Positions 33,263-44,702 of a stretch of 64,000 nt of DNA are shown piece after piece. The notes beneath the pieces were generated by a model. The model made no database searches, was not told the DNA's origin, and saw only the letters and a list, made by a program, of their open reading frames with translations. How positions within the stretch are numbered: the first letter of the stretch is position 1; every line of letters begins with the position of its first letter. Source of the stretch: Erodium maritimum (taxonomy: Eukaryota > Streptophyta > Magnoliopsida > Geraniales > Geraniaceae); the NCBI GenBank assembly GCA_963921825.1, contig OY997589.1, forward strand, positions 85,482,523 through 85,546,522. The letters are read 5' to 3'. The translations under genes were made by a program, and so were the position numbers.

Positions 33263-35340
33263 AATCATCTCTAACACAGTAAGACCCTCTACAGTGGTGG
33301 GCGGTTTCGTTATCGTCGATCATGATAGATTGAGCGTTGAGTTCAGTGTTTACTTATTAAGGAGGCCGGATTCAGAAAGTCGTTTTTGAAGAAAATTAAC
33401 AGATAACAGGAGAAGAATAGTTGAGAGAGGATAGAGAGCAGAGAGGAATCGACGTCGAAGTATTTTTCAACCTTCTAGAGAGAAACATATACGTAAACTT
33501 TTCGTCGCTGTTTAGCCGAATCGACGACAATTCTGACCGAAATTCGACGTCTACTGTGGATGGTCTATGACTTAGTGTCTATATGTGGCTTCAAGACTAA
33601 AAGTGTAAGACTTACGAGAAAATACCTCCAATCGGAAAAAAGAAAATAGAAAAAACTAGTGTTGATCGTTCTCGGTTCTAATTGACACGGTCCGATTCGA
33701 GAAGACCAAATCAATTTCGATCTAGTGTCACATAGAATTGGGTTTTATTAACCTAATTACATATAATCAGATTGTTACATGTGAGTTGAGTCTGTCGCAT
33801 CACCCAAAAGTTATGGCTATGACTATGGTTTTTACCATGGCTTATGCCATGGTTATGCTTCTCTCATCTACACATCCTCTCCCTTGCACATTCCCCGTGG
33901 ATCCTACGAAGGTTTTTTTTGCTAGAGTTTCTTTCGAGCCGCCTTTAGCCACCGCGACGTTATCCTTCTCTTGCCACCAACGAAGCGTCTCCTGACCTGT
34001 TTCGGTCCCTCCTCTGCAACTCCGGGGGTTTCCGTCTCTGAGGCTGCCACCACCGTCTTTAAAGCCGCCGCCGTCTCTGATGTCGTCGTCTATGATGTCT
34101 TCGGCGTCTTTGATGTCGTCAACGTCTCTGATGATGCCGCCATCTCTAGAGTCGTCACTGAAGCCTCAGCCGATGCGTCCTTCTCCTTGGCCTCCACCGC
34201 CGCAACCGCCTCGACCCCCTGCACGATTATGGATCTGACTAATCGAGAGGGTCCTATTTACTTTATTTAAGTTTGTCTTTGCAGGATCAATGCCTAGGGT
34301 ATAGAGAATCATGGAGTTTTCTAGGGAGCGAACCCCGATTCATATGTTAGACCACCTGAGCAGTAGGGACTGGCGTTAGGAGGCCCCCCTGGTCGATGCT
34401 TTGTCTCCCACCACTGATGTTGAAGTCTTTGGCCAATTTTTGGAGCAGGAATTCCAGTGTCACCTTCTCATCCCGTATTCTATCATTGCCTATATGGCAT
34501 CCCGATACCGTCTGTGACGGTTCTAGTACTATAAGGATCAGTGAACCATTGTTCATTTTTATGACCTTTTTAGTGGCCAGGGATATATTCCCTGGCACAC
34601 CTCGATGTTTCGATATATCATTTATAATATTACACCTTTCGTTCAAAAAACAAAACAAAATAGCTTTGACGTCATATTTTTTTGTGACGGATAAGATATA
34701 TAATATAGACTATACAATTAAACTTAACCATATTAATAAGAGGTGATTCTATAGTCTAATTATTTTCGTTCTCTATTATAATATGGATATTTGTATTTTA
34801 AAAAGGACCAGTTTTGTTACAAATATTATTTGTTTTGTCTCATTGGATTGTACAACAAATTAGGAAGAAGGTTAGTGGTTGGATGATAGTGACTTCATAA
34901 TTTTGATAAAATAATTAACCGTAATAACATAAGATTAGTCACGATCTTAAGGTCGGTGGGGCTAAGGCACCATAGCAACCGACCATCTCAAGATGAAATT
35001 AGCTCAAAGGCCTCGAGATGAAAAGGCCTGGAAGGACTTTTTTCTCTTCACTTTTTGTATCCGCCGTTGGTAAGTTTGTCGACGCCGGTACCTGTCAGTG
35101 CTTATCCGTCAGCGATCCATTTCTTGTTTTTCTCTTTTCTGTCGACGTTTCAACTCCGCCAGCACCTATCCGTTATTGATCCGCCTGCACCTAAAGATGC
35201 TCTAATCAGTTGAGGTGTGAGCTAAGACTGGACTATCATTTACCGAAATAGTGGTAGTGCACATCTGGACAGAATAAACCTCATAGAATTTGTCTCGATA
35301 TGTAAATATAATATAAGATAGTTGTAAAATAATATTTGAA
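33263..35340. other. Intergenic DNA with a probable retroposon at about 33730-34655
   Basis: From about 33980 the sequence is GC-rich and low in complexity, with repeated GATGTCGTC-like text in a 99-codon plus frame that is probably not a gene. It then becomes AT-rich and ends TTTCGTTCAAAAAACAAAAC near 34660. A GC-rich head with an A-rich tail fits a non-LTR retroposon, but no target duplication was found. The rest holds no recognisable gene. Confidence 0.35.
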
Positions 35341-35767
35341 GGATACAACTTATAACCCTTTTCTTTAATAATTATTAAAAAAGTATTATGAACTTGTCTT
35401 TTGTTATCTTATATATAAATTTGTTTTAGAAAGACGGTTTCACCCGTGGGAATTTGAATTAAAAAAATAAATAAAATTCAAATTTTCAAATCCGTTACAT
35501 ATTTTATTTGTGGTGTAAAAAAGAGAGAAGAAAATTAAGTGATGAAAATTTGGAAATTCTATTTTGTGGTGTAAAAAAAAGAAGAAGAAAATTAAGTGAT
35601 ATGAAAATTTGAAAATTTTATTTCTAAATTATAAGGGGGAAACCATCGTTTTACACAAATTACAACAAAAAAACACAAATTTAAGGTAGTTTTTTACAAT
35701 TCTCACAAACAGAGAGCTACAAGTTGCAAAATGATAAATACTTAGGGTACATTTTTACAATTCTCCC
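35341..35767. mobile_element. Hairpin MITE (main family), left end truncated
   Basis: Begins within the arm that reads CAACTTATAACCCTTTTCTT and ends ATTTTTACAATTCTCCC. Internally it has a short direct duplication of TGTGGTGTAAAAAA with GAAAATTAAGTGAT (35511 and 35566). It lies about 160 bp beyond the USP gene's 3' end. Confidence 0.65.
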
Positions 35768-35927
35768 TATAATGTATCCCATAACATTTAATAGTTACAG
35801 AAAGATCAATCTGGTTTATTGCAAACTGTACCGAGAATTAAACCATATGAACACATTACTTATTTTCTTCCACACTAGAAACCTTAACAATCACAAAACA
35901 TTGTAACACTACAGTTCACGTACTGTC

Positions 35928-37583
35928 TCAAACAGGCTTCCTCACGACAAGAACGGGGCACTTGGCGTTATGAACACAGTAGTTGCTGACACTTCCAAGA
36001 AAAGCCCTGCAATTTCAGCAAAACAGATCAGAGAACAAACGCGAACCAGAAGATTAAGATCATAATGAATAGGAAATCAACACATAAGCAACAATGGATT
36101 GAGAGACAAACCTCTTTATAGCTCCCCGGCTATGGCTTCCAACAACGAGTAAACTGATATTGAGCTTCTCAGCTGCTTCACATATCGCCTCTTTAGGATC
36201 ACCGCTCACTGTCATTGTTTCTGCAACGATCTGAATTGAACATGAATTATCAAAGGGATGTGAAAATTTGGATTTTTTGTTGTGTCTAATTATTATTTTT
36301 GAAATTTAAATTTCCATGGGTAAAATGGTCATTTTGAAACAAATTTATACAAAGTGCAACACAAAAACAAGTTGAGGACATTTTTTTGCAATTAACAAAG
36401 AAGAGGGCTACAAGTTGCTAAAAATGAAGACCTCATGGTACTTTTTTGCAATCATCCCTTTAAATTAAGCTTAACAAGTAACATTCCAATTCATTATTTT
36501 GCTCTTATGACCTAAACTTCTTTATCTGCTTCATTTTTAAGTCAAGTTTCATCAAAACCACCAAGAAACGGATACGACGATCGCAAGATCTGAAAACGGG
36601 TCAAGAGGAAGTTTCTAAGGTCGTTTTTTATCGGATCTTAACGAGAAACCAAAAGTCCTTCGGTAGTAAAATAAAGGGTAAATTGCACATAACTACCTTT
36701 TTGAACTGCCCTCAAACAAATAACCTCATTGTACATTTTCCAGACACGCGACTACCATAAAAAAAATTGTTTTTCTTTGTCACATGATTGCACGTTAGTG
36801 TAAATCTTAAAATATCCCAAAACTACTCAATCTCACGTTTTACTTTTCCAATTTTAATTTGACTCTATCCTCAAAACCCTCCACAGAATCACATTGAAAT
36901 TGAAAGATCAAAGGATAAGAATGAGTAGTTTTAACTCACGCGATGAAAAAAGCGAAACTTTTGATGGTTTCCGTCTACTTTGAACGATGGTAACAGGTCG
37001 AAATTCATAAGGGTAGTCATGTGTCCGTTATATATATACCATGAGGTCATGAGCCTGTGGAAAATTTACTACAGTTTGGGGTCATGTGTTTGTGGACAAT
37101 TCATGAAGGTAGCTATGTGTAATTACCCTTAAAATGAAATACACAGTCCAAATCATTGAAGTGAATCAGATAAACAGAGGCACTAACCCCATGTTGGCCA
37201 CAGATTTCCTTAGCTTTCTCCAAAAGAGCCAAAGTGAACTTCTTCCGGTTCTCCTCCATTGATATGATCAAATCCGGAGCTGACAACGAAAAACACAAAC
37301 ACATATACAACATCCGATCAAATCCAGACCCAATCAAGGAGACAATTAACAACAAACCAGTTCATATCATACACAAGATTATAGAGAGAGAGAGAGAGAT
37401 CATACGTGCAGCGCCATAGGTGGATGCATAGGCCAAACCATAATCAGAAACGGGCTGTGCGCTGAAGATGACAAGGTTGGAGTCGTTGATGGTGGATCCG
37501 AGGTTGTCCAGAGCCCACTGGAGGGCATAGTGGCTGCAATCACTCTCATCTATGGCCACCATCACCTTCTTCTTCTCCGCCAT
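35928..37583 (-). CDS. Universal stress protein (USP) family gene with a frame break in the last exon
   Basis: Small USP A-like protein of the kind that binds ATP and takes part in stress responses. Exons: 37583-37406, 37279-37188, 36230-36112 and 36007-35928. The start MAEKKKVMVAIDESDCSHYA is the family N-terminus; exon 3 encodes DPKEAICEAAEKLNISLLVV and the first part of the ATP motif, GSHSRGAIKR. Exon 4 should continue AFLGSVSNYCVHNAKCPVLV, but a run of five T (minus strand, 36004-36000) where four are expected shifts the frame. As read, the protein ends early at 35970-35968 after RAFSWKCQQLLCS. All splice sites otherwise fit and the rest of exon 4 is conserved. This is either an assembly error at a homopolymer or a recent mutation. 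Two MITE pieces occupy intron 2. Residue counts: 59 plus a split codon from exon 1, 30 more from exon 2. Confidence 0.85.
36247..36458. mobile_element. Right half of a main-family MITE in USP intron 2
   Basis: Starts within the palindrome centre (AAAGGGATGTGAAAATTTGG) and ends TTTTGCAATCATCCC. Only the right arm is present, ending at 36458 inside the intron and starting about 15 bp from exon 3. Confidence 0.65.
36676..37128. mobile_element. Hairpin MITE, 'CACATAACTACCTT' family, in USP intron 2
   Basis: Starts GGGTAAATTGCACATAACTA and ends TAGCTATGTGTAATTACCC with mirrored arms of about 100 bp. The flanks TAAAATAAA and, shifted by one base, TAAAATGAA suggest a 9-bp duplication. The same family recurs at 39717-40157 in the thioesterase gene. 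Confidence 0.75.
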
Positions 37584-37628
37584 GTTCTCGATTTTATCTT
37601 TCACTTCTTCCTCTTCTTCAGTTCTTGC

Positions 37629-37629
37629 T

Positions 37630-37658
<29 letters not shown>
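37629..37658 (-). repeat. Hexanucleotide repeat (GGTTCT)n in the presumed USP 5' leader
   Basis: Five tandem GGTTCT units on the plus strand, i.e. AGAACC on the coding strand, about 45-75 bp upstream of the USP ATG. Probably transcribed as 5' UTR. No further meaning is evident. Confidence 0.6.
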
Positions 37659-37660
<2 letters not shown>

Positions 37661-37814
37661 TATTACAGTTGCAAATGATCTGTCAAGGAGCTTCTGGACC
37701 TTTCTAGTACTTGTCTCAACAGACAATCAACAGGTGGGTTGAATGTCGGATCCATCATTTCAATGTAGTTTTACTCCAACACATCATATAAAAAAATTAT
37801 GACATCTAAATCTA

Positions 37815-38472
37815 GGGATAATTGCAAAAAAGTACCCTGAAGTATTCCCTTTTTGCAAGTTATAGCCCTCTTCTTTGATATTGCATAAACGTGCCATGAA
37901 CTTGCCTTTTTGCAAGTTATTTTCGGTTAATTTCCTCTACGAACTCAACTAAAAGATATCTCCAGTTACTACTAAGGAAAAAAGTCAGCTCTTTGACTGG
38001 TAGACCATAGATGACAAAGCCTACCCGTTTTCTTCTCAAGAAATATCTATTTCTTGTAGCAGAAACAACTTGTTAAATCTATGGATGATTGCTTCAAAAA
38101 AAAAACTAGGGATAATTGCAACAAAAGACCCTAAGGTATTCATTTTTTGCAATTTGTAGCCCTCTCCTTTGATGATTGCAAATTATGCCCCAAACTTGTC
38201 TTTCTGTTACATTGTATAAATTTGATTCAAATTGACGATTTTATATGAAATCCATAATTTCACATTCCTTATGGATATTTTGTGGATATGAAATTTTGGA
38301 TGATTTGTTTTTCACTTACTATTTTTAAAATTTAAGTTCTAAGGGTAAAATTTTCATTTTGATACAAAGTGCGTCAAAAATATTAGCTCAAGGCCCTTTT
38401 TTGCTATTACCAAAAAAGAGGGTTACAAATTGCAAAAAATGAATACCATGGGTCCCTTTTTGGAACTATCCC
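37815..38472. mobile_element. Hairpin MITE (main family) with internal rearrangement
   Basis: The left end GGGATAATTGC at 37815 and the right end ACTATCCC at 38472 are flanked by CTAAATCTA and TTAAATCTA (eight of nine). Inside, a second left terminus starts at 38109, so the left arm is present twice with about 180 bp of other sequence between the two copies. Confidence 0.7.
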
Positions 38473-38840
38473 TTAAATCTAAACAAGTGCACGCAATAAA
38501 CGATTTAGAGATGATAGGAATCTTCCTTGCATTGACTGTGGCTAACGGGTTAAGACATTTCCAGCATCCATCGCAAGTTGCTAAAGTCATCCAGCATATT
38601 CCATAAGTATAATTCCTTAAACACATCAACTGGCTCATTTAATGGTGTCCCAGATAAACATTAACACAAGAGAAGTAAATTACATAGAACAAGAATAACT
38701 TGTAGACACCTTCATTTATTATTTCCTCATAAATGTCAAGTTTGAAACACTTCTGAATGCAAAAAGGTTGCTGGAAACAGTTATATAAATAGTTGATATG
38801 GAAAATAGAAACATGTAGAACTGCAAAAATATAAAATCCA

Positions 38841-39212
38841 GGGATAATTGCAAAAAAATACCCTGAGGTATTCATTTTTGTAACTTATAGCCCTCTTCTT
38901 TGATATTTGCAAAAAAGTACTCTGAACTTGTCTTTTTGTTACAATTTGTATTAAATGATGATTTTCCCTTACAATTTAGATTTAAAAAATATCAAGTAAA
39001 AAATTCCTAATTTCAGTAAGAAATTTAAGGGATATGGAAATTTGGATTTTTTTTAAAATTAAAATTTTAAGGGTAAAATCTTCATTTTGAAACAAGTTTA
39101 TACAAAATGCAACAGAAGACTAAGTTCAGGGCCTTTTTTTAGCGATTATCAAATAATAGGGCTACGAGTTGCAAAAGGTGAATATCTCGGGGTACTTATT
39201 TACAATCATCCC
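38841..39212. mobile_element. Hairpin MITE (main family), close to full length
   Basis: Starts GGGATAATTGCAAAAAAA and ends TTACAATCATCCC. The flanks TAAAATCCA and TAAAACCTA agree at seven of nine. It lies about 120 bp beyond the stop codon of the thioesterase gene, possibly in its 3' UTR. Confidence 0.75.
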
Positions 39213-39333
39213 TAAAACCTATTCATCTAAACTTTCACTTATCGAGAATTTTTCTACATTCATCTTTTATTTCCCATGGCCAAATTATGGGTGGGGAAGA
39301 AACGAATTACCTACTCCGATACGATCTTACAAA

Positions 39334-41562
39334 TCAATTCGTCTCCTCACTGTGAATGAATCGAATAATTTTCGACCTCAGCTCCGGTGGGATACGAACA
39401 GGGCGATAGTTTTTGTCGAGCCAAACTACTGTAGCTTTTGCTTCTAAAATTGGCTGCCAAAAGACAAAAGTATCCGACTTTTCATCTGAGTCAAAAGAGT
39501 TGAGAGTGGTGATGACAAAGTTTCAGTAGCAAAACCTCTTGATTAGGGAGCTTGAAGATCAAGTGCTCGAAGAACATACGAGCAGCAGAAGAACCAGAGA
39601 CTCTCACCTTCACAACGAACTTATCCCCACTCTGGTGGGTCACAGAACACCGTAAGAACACCATGACTATAGTTAATGTAGTTATAGGAAAAATGTAATA
39701 CGAGTAATTCTTGGAAAGGCTTAGTTGTACATGACTACCTTTACAAATTGATTACAAACACATAACCCAACCACGTGTCACCATCATACAAAATAGACAT
39801 AAACCATAAAAAATATCAGGGTTTTTTCATCGCGTTACTTTAAAATTCTATCATATCCCAAAACTACCCATTCTCATCCTATGATCTTCCAATTTCAACA
39901 TGATTCCGTGGAGGGTTTCGAGAACAAAATCAAATTGAAACCGGAAGATTCAAGGATGAGAATGAGTAGTTTTAGGATATTTATAAAGTTTTGAAGTCAT
40001 GTGACGAAAAAAATCTAACTTTCTAATAGTGTCCATTTGTTTTGTACGATAGTGAAACGTGAAAAATCATGAGGGAAGTCGGGTGTGCCTGTGAAAATTT
40101 ACTATGGGGTTATGTGTTTGTGGGCAATTAATAAAGGTAGCTATGTGCAATTTACCCTTCTTGTATAGATCACGCTATCAAATCAAGTTTGCATTTAAGA
40201 AATTTAAGCAATAGCATAGTTTCATGGACTAAATGCATACTCTTAGAGGTGCGAGGTATTTGAGCGAAAGTTCTGACAATGCTAATGCATCGCCAGTGCT
40301 GGCAACTCCATCGACGCTGATACCCATTGATTCTAAAAGCTCGTGGCGAGCTGATCAAGGTATTGTATGGAAACAAATCAATTAATTGAAAATGCACAAG
40401 GAACGAACACAACATTTCAAATCCTATGAAGATCCAAAAGCCCACTTATCTGTTATCTGTATATACATTTAACAAGTCCTACCACAGTCCCTCTCATTAG
40501 TTTTTTGATATTCGAAGAATCGAGAAGCTACATGAGTTTCACCGTGAAATTTGAAACTCACAAACTTTAGATTGTCGCCAAATTTACCAATCGTCAGTAA
40601 AAGTTTTTTTTTATCTGGAAGAAAACAGAAAATTCCTACTCCCAAACAGATGTACGCACTCACTAGGATTCGAGTCTCTGACCTCACGGAGATGAGAGAA
40701 CTCATTTTACCAGACCAACCCAAGTGGGCCATCGACAGTTTAAAGCTGATTAAGTTACCAAACCACGAGTATAGAACAGTTTTCACTTGCCACTATTTTC
40801 GTAACCAAGCTTTAGACAACAAACATCTAAGCCTTGTATATTTTCAGACTACCTTCCACCCACACCTGCGCTAAGGCAAATGTACCACTAGGACTCGAAC
40901 CTACCGCGCCTTCGACATTAAAAGTTGAGTAGAACGGTTTTCACTAGCCACAGTTTTGGTAACCATTCTTTAGACAACAAACATCTACAACTCACTCCCA
41001 AATGAATCAATGAGCTAAGTTTCCCACCAATCAAAGTCAAGGCAATAAACCCAATTAAGGACGAAAAGAACAAGTAATGACCAAACATCATATGTGTTGA
41101 AGTTGAGCATAACAAGGATTCAAAAGTGTGGACAAGAGCTTCACCATGTTGGCAATAACTAGCATAAACTGCATTGTTCACAACCCCATACTGATCCAGT
41201 TCATAATCCCTAACTTTGAGCTCAAAATCCACAAACCCACTCACCCTGCAAAAAAACCCAATCGATCTCTTCACAATTCAAAACAAAAAAAAGTTCAAAG
41301 TTGCAATCTTTAGGTCATAGAAAGAGACCCAGAAAGGGGAAATCAAAAGGGAATCGAGTGAGTACCCTTTGCCATCTCTGGAATCGAGTGGAACCCCATT
41401 GCAGCACCTGACGGCGGCGGTGGCGGAGGAGAGAGACAGCCGGCGAGGAGGCCGAGAAGCCCCCGGCGACGGCGAGGAAGGATGTTGGCGGTGGAGATGC
41501 GACCGGGCACGTGAGGTGGGGGTGGTCACGTGCATAGGAGAAACTAGGAATGCGCGCATCAT
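39334..41562 (-). CDS. Plastid acyl-ACP thioesterase of the ALT type (hotdog fold, 4HBT)
   Basis: Single-hotdog thioesterase of the plant ALT family, which releases fatty acids or beta-keto acids from acyl-ACP in plastids; it is related to DHNA-CoA thioesterases. Five exons join in frame: 41562-41366, 41245-41145, 40350-40241, 39631-39536 and 39453-39334, giving 207 residues. Exon 1 is a Ser/Arg/Pro-rich transit peptide. The hotdog core starts [20 protein letters not shown] and continues [13 protein letters not shown], with the expected catalytic Asp83 in [10 protein letters not shown]. It then runs [37 protein letters not shown] and [20 protein letters not shown]. Start: the first of two adjacent ATGs at 41562; upstream in-frame triplets are not ATG. 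No frame break. Intron 3 contains a MITE. The exact substrate cannot be told from sequence. Confidence 0.93.
39717..40157. mobile_element. Hairpin MITE, 'CACATAACTACCTT' family, in thioesterase intron 3
   Basis: Starts near AGGCTTAGTTGTACATGAC and ends GCTATGTGCAATTTACCC, with mirrored CACATAACCC / GGGTTATGTG arms. The flanks TTCTTGGAA and TTCTTGTAT agree at seven of nine. Ends are approximate by a base or two. Same family as 36676-37128. Confidence 0.7.
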
Positions 41563-41774
41563 CTCTTCTTCTTCCTCGTTGAGATCGAAGCATGAAAATG
41601 GAGGAATTGGGGATTTGAGGGCTGGGACTGAGCTCGTTGTTCTTGTCACAGCTTTTGGAGGGATTAATTGGCGGCAGAACTTATGCTACTTGTTAACGGC
41701 TCTCAACCTACTTTTGTCGGAGACCACCAACCAAGTTTCTATACATAATAAAGTTTTTTCTTTTGGGAAGGAAT

Positions 41775-42680
41775 GAAAATATTATTAATTAAAACGTTCA
41801 GATGATCGTAGATCTGCTTTCATCGTACAACCAAATACTATAAGAATATTGAAATAACAACGGCTGAAAAATAATTGTTGCTCTAGGCATAAGGGCGGTC
41901 GGAGGGGGGAACTGCGGTATCATCCGAAGACACTGATATAGCATACGCCAATCATAAACACTGATCGAGCAGACCAAGTGAAGAAAGTGCATTGGTGGAC
42001 CGATATCTCCCCCGGAGAGTCAGCGTGCGTCGTCCTTCCTTGACTGATAACTATAGGGCTCCTGAATGAGGGAGTGCTGACCCCGAACTGGTAGGGGAGA
42101 ATCATGCCGACTGTTGGCAGAACCGTTGCCACCATACGACCAGGGAGATGGTGCAGTCGACCGACCCCTCCCTAGGTCTCTAGGGACTCATTCCTGAAGG
42201 CGAGGGTGCTGAGGCCCCCCGCCGATGTATGTGATGCTCCGTCCGATCCAGACTCAACCCGCTTATAAGCCCCACTCGGATTCGACACCGGAACAGAGCC
42301 CCGACTCATTATACCTTCTCTTGAATCCAGGCCCTCGACACCTCCCGACCCACCTTCCTCTGGCCCGATCTTCCTCCGCCCGTCTACCTTCCTCGGGCCC
42401 GTGTCAGCCTTTGGGATCCAGACCGGTCCAGTTCCCCAGACCCGACATACATTTGCCATCGAACCCCGGCACTGCCCTATCGAGGTGTAGAGCCAGAAGA
42501 CGATTGGGGGAGGCCACTGCGCATGAGACTTGAGATGGAAACGTCAGAGACGAAACCCCAAACCTCCCTGTCTGTATTCCATCGCTCGGCATGATGAAAT
42601 CACCATCTCCAAACATAGAAGCTATTGCAAAGCAAAGAACCACCCACAATCATGGCCGAGACCTTGGCCATGGCCGAACC
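41775..42680 (-). mobile_element. PolyA-type retroposon, minus strand
   Basis: Read on the minus strand, the GC-rich part (42.7 to 42.0 kb) passes into an AT-rich end finishing CCTTCCCAAAAGAAAAAAC near 41757. The segment at 42147-41990 shares text such as CGTATGGTGGCA with the repeats at 27.6 kb and 49.25 kb. No intact frame; LINE-derived or non-autonomous origin is inferred. Confidence 0.45.
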
Positions 42681-42899
42681 TTGCTGCTCCGTGCGACTAG
42701 GAGAAGTCATGCGTTTGATCACCATATCAATGGTGACTGATCACCAAAAGTTGCATTTCAACTTCAATTATTCGGTTGTTTAATTTTCTCTTCATAATTC
42801 ATATAGATAGAATAAAAAATTAAAATGTAATTAAACTGAATTTCAAAATAAAAAATAAATAAACTAACTCGAGAGTCTTTTAACTAGCGTTACAGCGTC

Positions 42900-43480
42900 T
42901 CCCTCGAAAAGAACCCTTATTGTTTCTACAGAACCCTCATGGTTGCCTCATTCCTCCATCCCTTACACTCGCAGCCATTATCGGCGACCAAACCCACTCC
43001 CATGGCATCTGATCAACCCCAGCCACCCAACGACGAGGTGTTGCTGTCCGATTGTCACCTCCGACGATTCATGGCCGAGTTCGGATCTGGACTGCGTCAA
43101 CGACGGTGCAAAACTCGCCGACATCACCCTCGAAGACGGGACCGTCCTCGGGGCGCCGGAGTACTGCAACACAAGGGTCACGGCGTACTTCACGTCGTCG
43201 TTCTGGTCAATCCCGACCATCTCCCTATCACTCGTCGGGACGGACATCAACCTACTGCTCCGGATCTGAAGCAACCCTCGCTAGTCACGACTATGCGCGG
43301 GAAGAAGGAGCAGCACAGAGTTGGTTCGGGGCGACCCACGACGAGCCTACGAGGGACGTCGCTGAGGGACAAGGAGGAAATCTAGGATTCACATATGGAG
43401 GTGATTCAGCCTCCTTCGGAAAAATGAGAAGACCCGACGGGGGTGGGAGGGTCCATCTATAGACTATACCCACAGACCCG
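42900..43480 (+). pseudogene. GC-rich gene-like fragment, family not recognised
   Basis: Two overlapping plus-strand frames (42939-43385 and 42943-43269) carry protein-like text that changes frame near 43070. The first has [20 protein letters not shown]; the second has [20 protein letters not shown] and [17 protein letters not shown] before a stop at 43269. This looks like part of a captured or frame-broken gene. I cannot name it. It sits among retroelements, so capture by one of them is possible. Confidence 0.3.
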
Positions 43481-43811
43481 GGACTGCCAGTGCTGGGAGG
43501 TCTCGAAAAAACCGCACTAAGAGCACTCTATTTCCGCCTGCTTTATGACTCATGTCGTTTTTATTTAGGCTGTATTAGTTTGGTTTACATTTGGATTTTT
43601 TTCCTGTTCTGTATCATTGAAATGTCGGTAAGGGGATGTCCTAAGTTAGTGTCTACGATCAAAAGTAGACTATTTCTACGGGTCCATGAGCGTTGGGCTT
43701 GCTACGGGCGGCCGGACAAATATCTGGAGCCCATGGCTTTTACGCTCTACCTTGTATGGTTTTTTGTTCACTATAATGCACTTCCCCAACTACTCGTTTC
43801 AAAAAAAAATC
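43481..43811 (+). mobile_element. Retroposon 3' end with short polyA tail
   Basis: AT-rich sequence ending CTACTCGTTTCAAAAAAAAA just before the LTR at 43812, similar in style to other retroposon tails in the window. A 108-codon frame (43490-43816) spans it but has no recognised domain. Whether it belongs with the GC-rich fragment before it is unclear. Confidence 0.35.
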
Positions 43812-44702
43812 TGTAAAATATGAAGTAGAATAGCTTTGGATGATTTTATTGAAGAGTCTAAGCTCCTTTGTATAGGAGGATACAAGATTCATAGAAGAAA
43901 ATAAATAATACATGATTGTCTAATTTAATTATCGAAATCAAATAAAATCAAATCAGAATAAATCAATTAGATTTATTCTGATATGATTACCTTCAATACT
44001 CCCCCTCAAGTTGGAGCATGGAGATTGGTAATGCCCAACTTGAAAAAGGAGACTATATAACGATCACGTCTAATGCCTTTAGTGGATGGTGCAAACGGCT
44101 ACCCGTCTCATGGTCGACGGTGCAAACGGCATCTCGTCTCATGGCCGACGGTGCAAATGGCTACTCGTCTCGTGGTCGACGGTACAAACGGCTACTCATC
44201 TCGTGGCCGACGGTGCAAAGGGCATCTCGTCTCGTGGCCGACGGTGCAAAGGGCATCTCGTCTCGTGGCCGACGGTGCAAATGGCATCTCATCCCATAGT
44301 TGACGGCACAAACAATATTTTGTCTCGTGATCGACAATGTAAACATCATAGAAGGTGGAAACGGATATGGTTGATTACCACGATGCGGAAGCGAAATAAA
44401 ACAATGAAAATAAAATAAAAATAGGAATAAATATATCCTTCAAACGTCCTGCCCACTTGTTAGAACCATAAGCTAACAAGTGGGCAAAGCTACGGATTCA
44501 TAAGACTTTATCAAAGATCGAAACCGGGAGCTCTGATACCATGTAAAAAATGTAATCGAAATGCTTTGAATGATTTTATTGAAGAGTCTAAACTCATTTA
44601 TACAGAAGGTTACAAGATTCATAGAAAGGAAATAAATAATACATGATTGTCTAATTTAATTATCGAAATCAAATAAAATCAAATCAGAATAAATCAATTA
44701 CA
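43812..44702 (-). mobile_element. TRIM-like LTR retroelement with minisatellite interior
   Basis: Direct repeats at about 43812-44000 and 44544-44702 share long text (GATTTTATTGAAGAGTCTAA, ATACATGATTGTCTAATTTA and onwards). In minus orientation the upstream LTR is followed by TGGTATCAGAGCTCC at about 44544-44530, a primer-binding site for initiator tRNA-Met. The other LTR is preceded by CAACTTGAGGGGGAG, a polypurine tract. The interior is only about 540 bp, too small for proteins. The upstream LTR lacks about 30 bp at its outer edge. Confidence 0.75.
44088..44335. repeat. 31-bp minisatellite, eight copies
   Basis: The unit is like GGTGCAAACGGCTACTCGTC plus TCGTGGCCGAC, repeated every 31 bp from 44088. 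Because 31 is not a multiple of three, the same peptide phrases (CKR, ISSRGR, LVADGAN) appear in all three plus-strand frames; these frames are not genes. Confidence 0.9.

Noticed and set aside
33738..34270. Two plus-strand frames read as a possible small secreted protein and a Ser/Ala-rich protein
   Set aside because: Low-complexity GATGTCGTC-type repeats, no domain, and retroposon-like context with an A-rich 3' end.
37815..39212. Thought of as one large repeat array downstream of the USP gene
   Set aside because: The two elements have separate termini and separate flanking repeats, so they are independent insertions of one family.
44018..44418. Three overlapping frames with ISSRGR and LVADGAN phrases
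   Set aside because: All come from the 31-bp minisatellite, which reads similarly in each phase; not a protein repeat.
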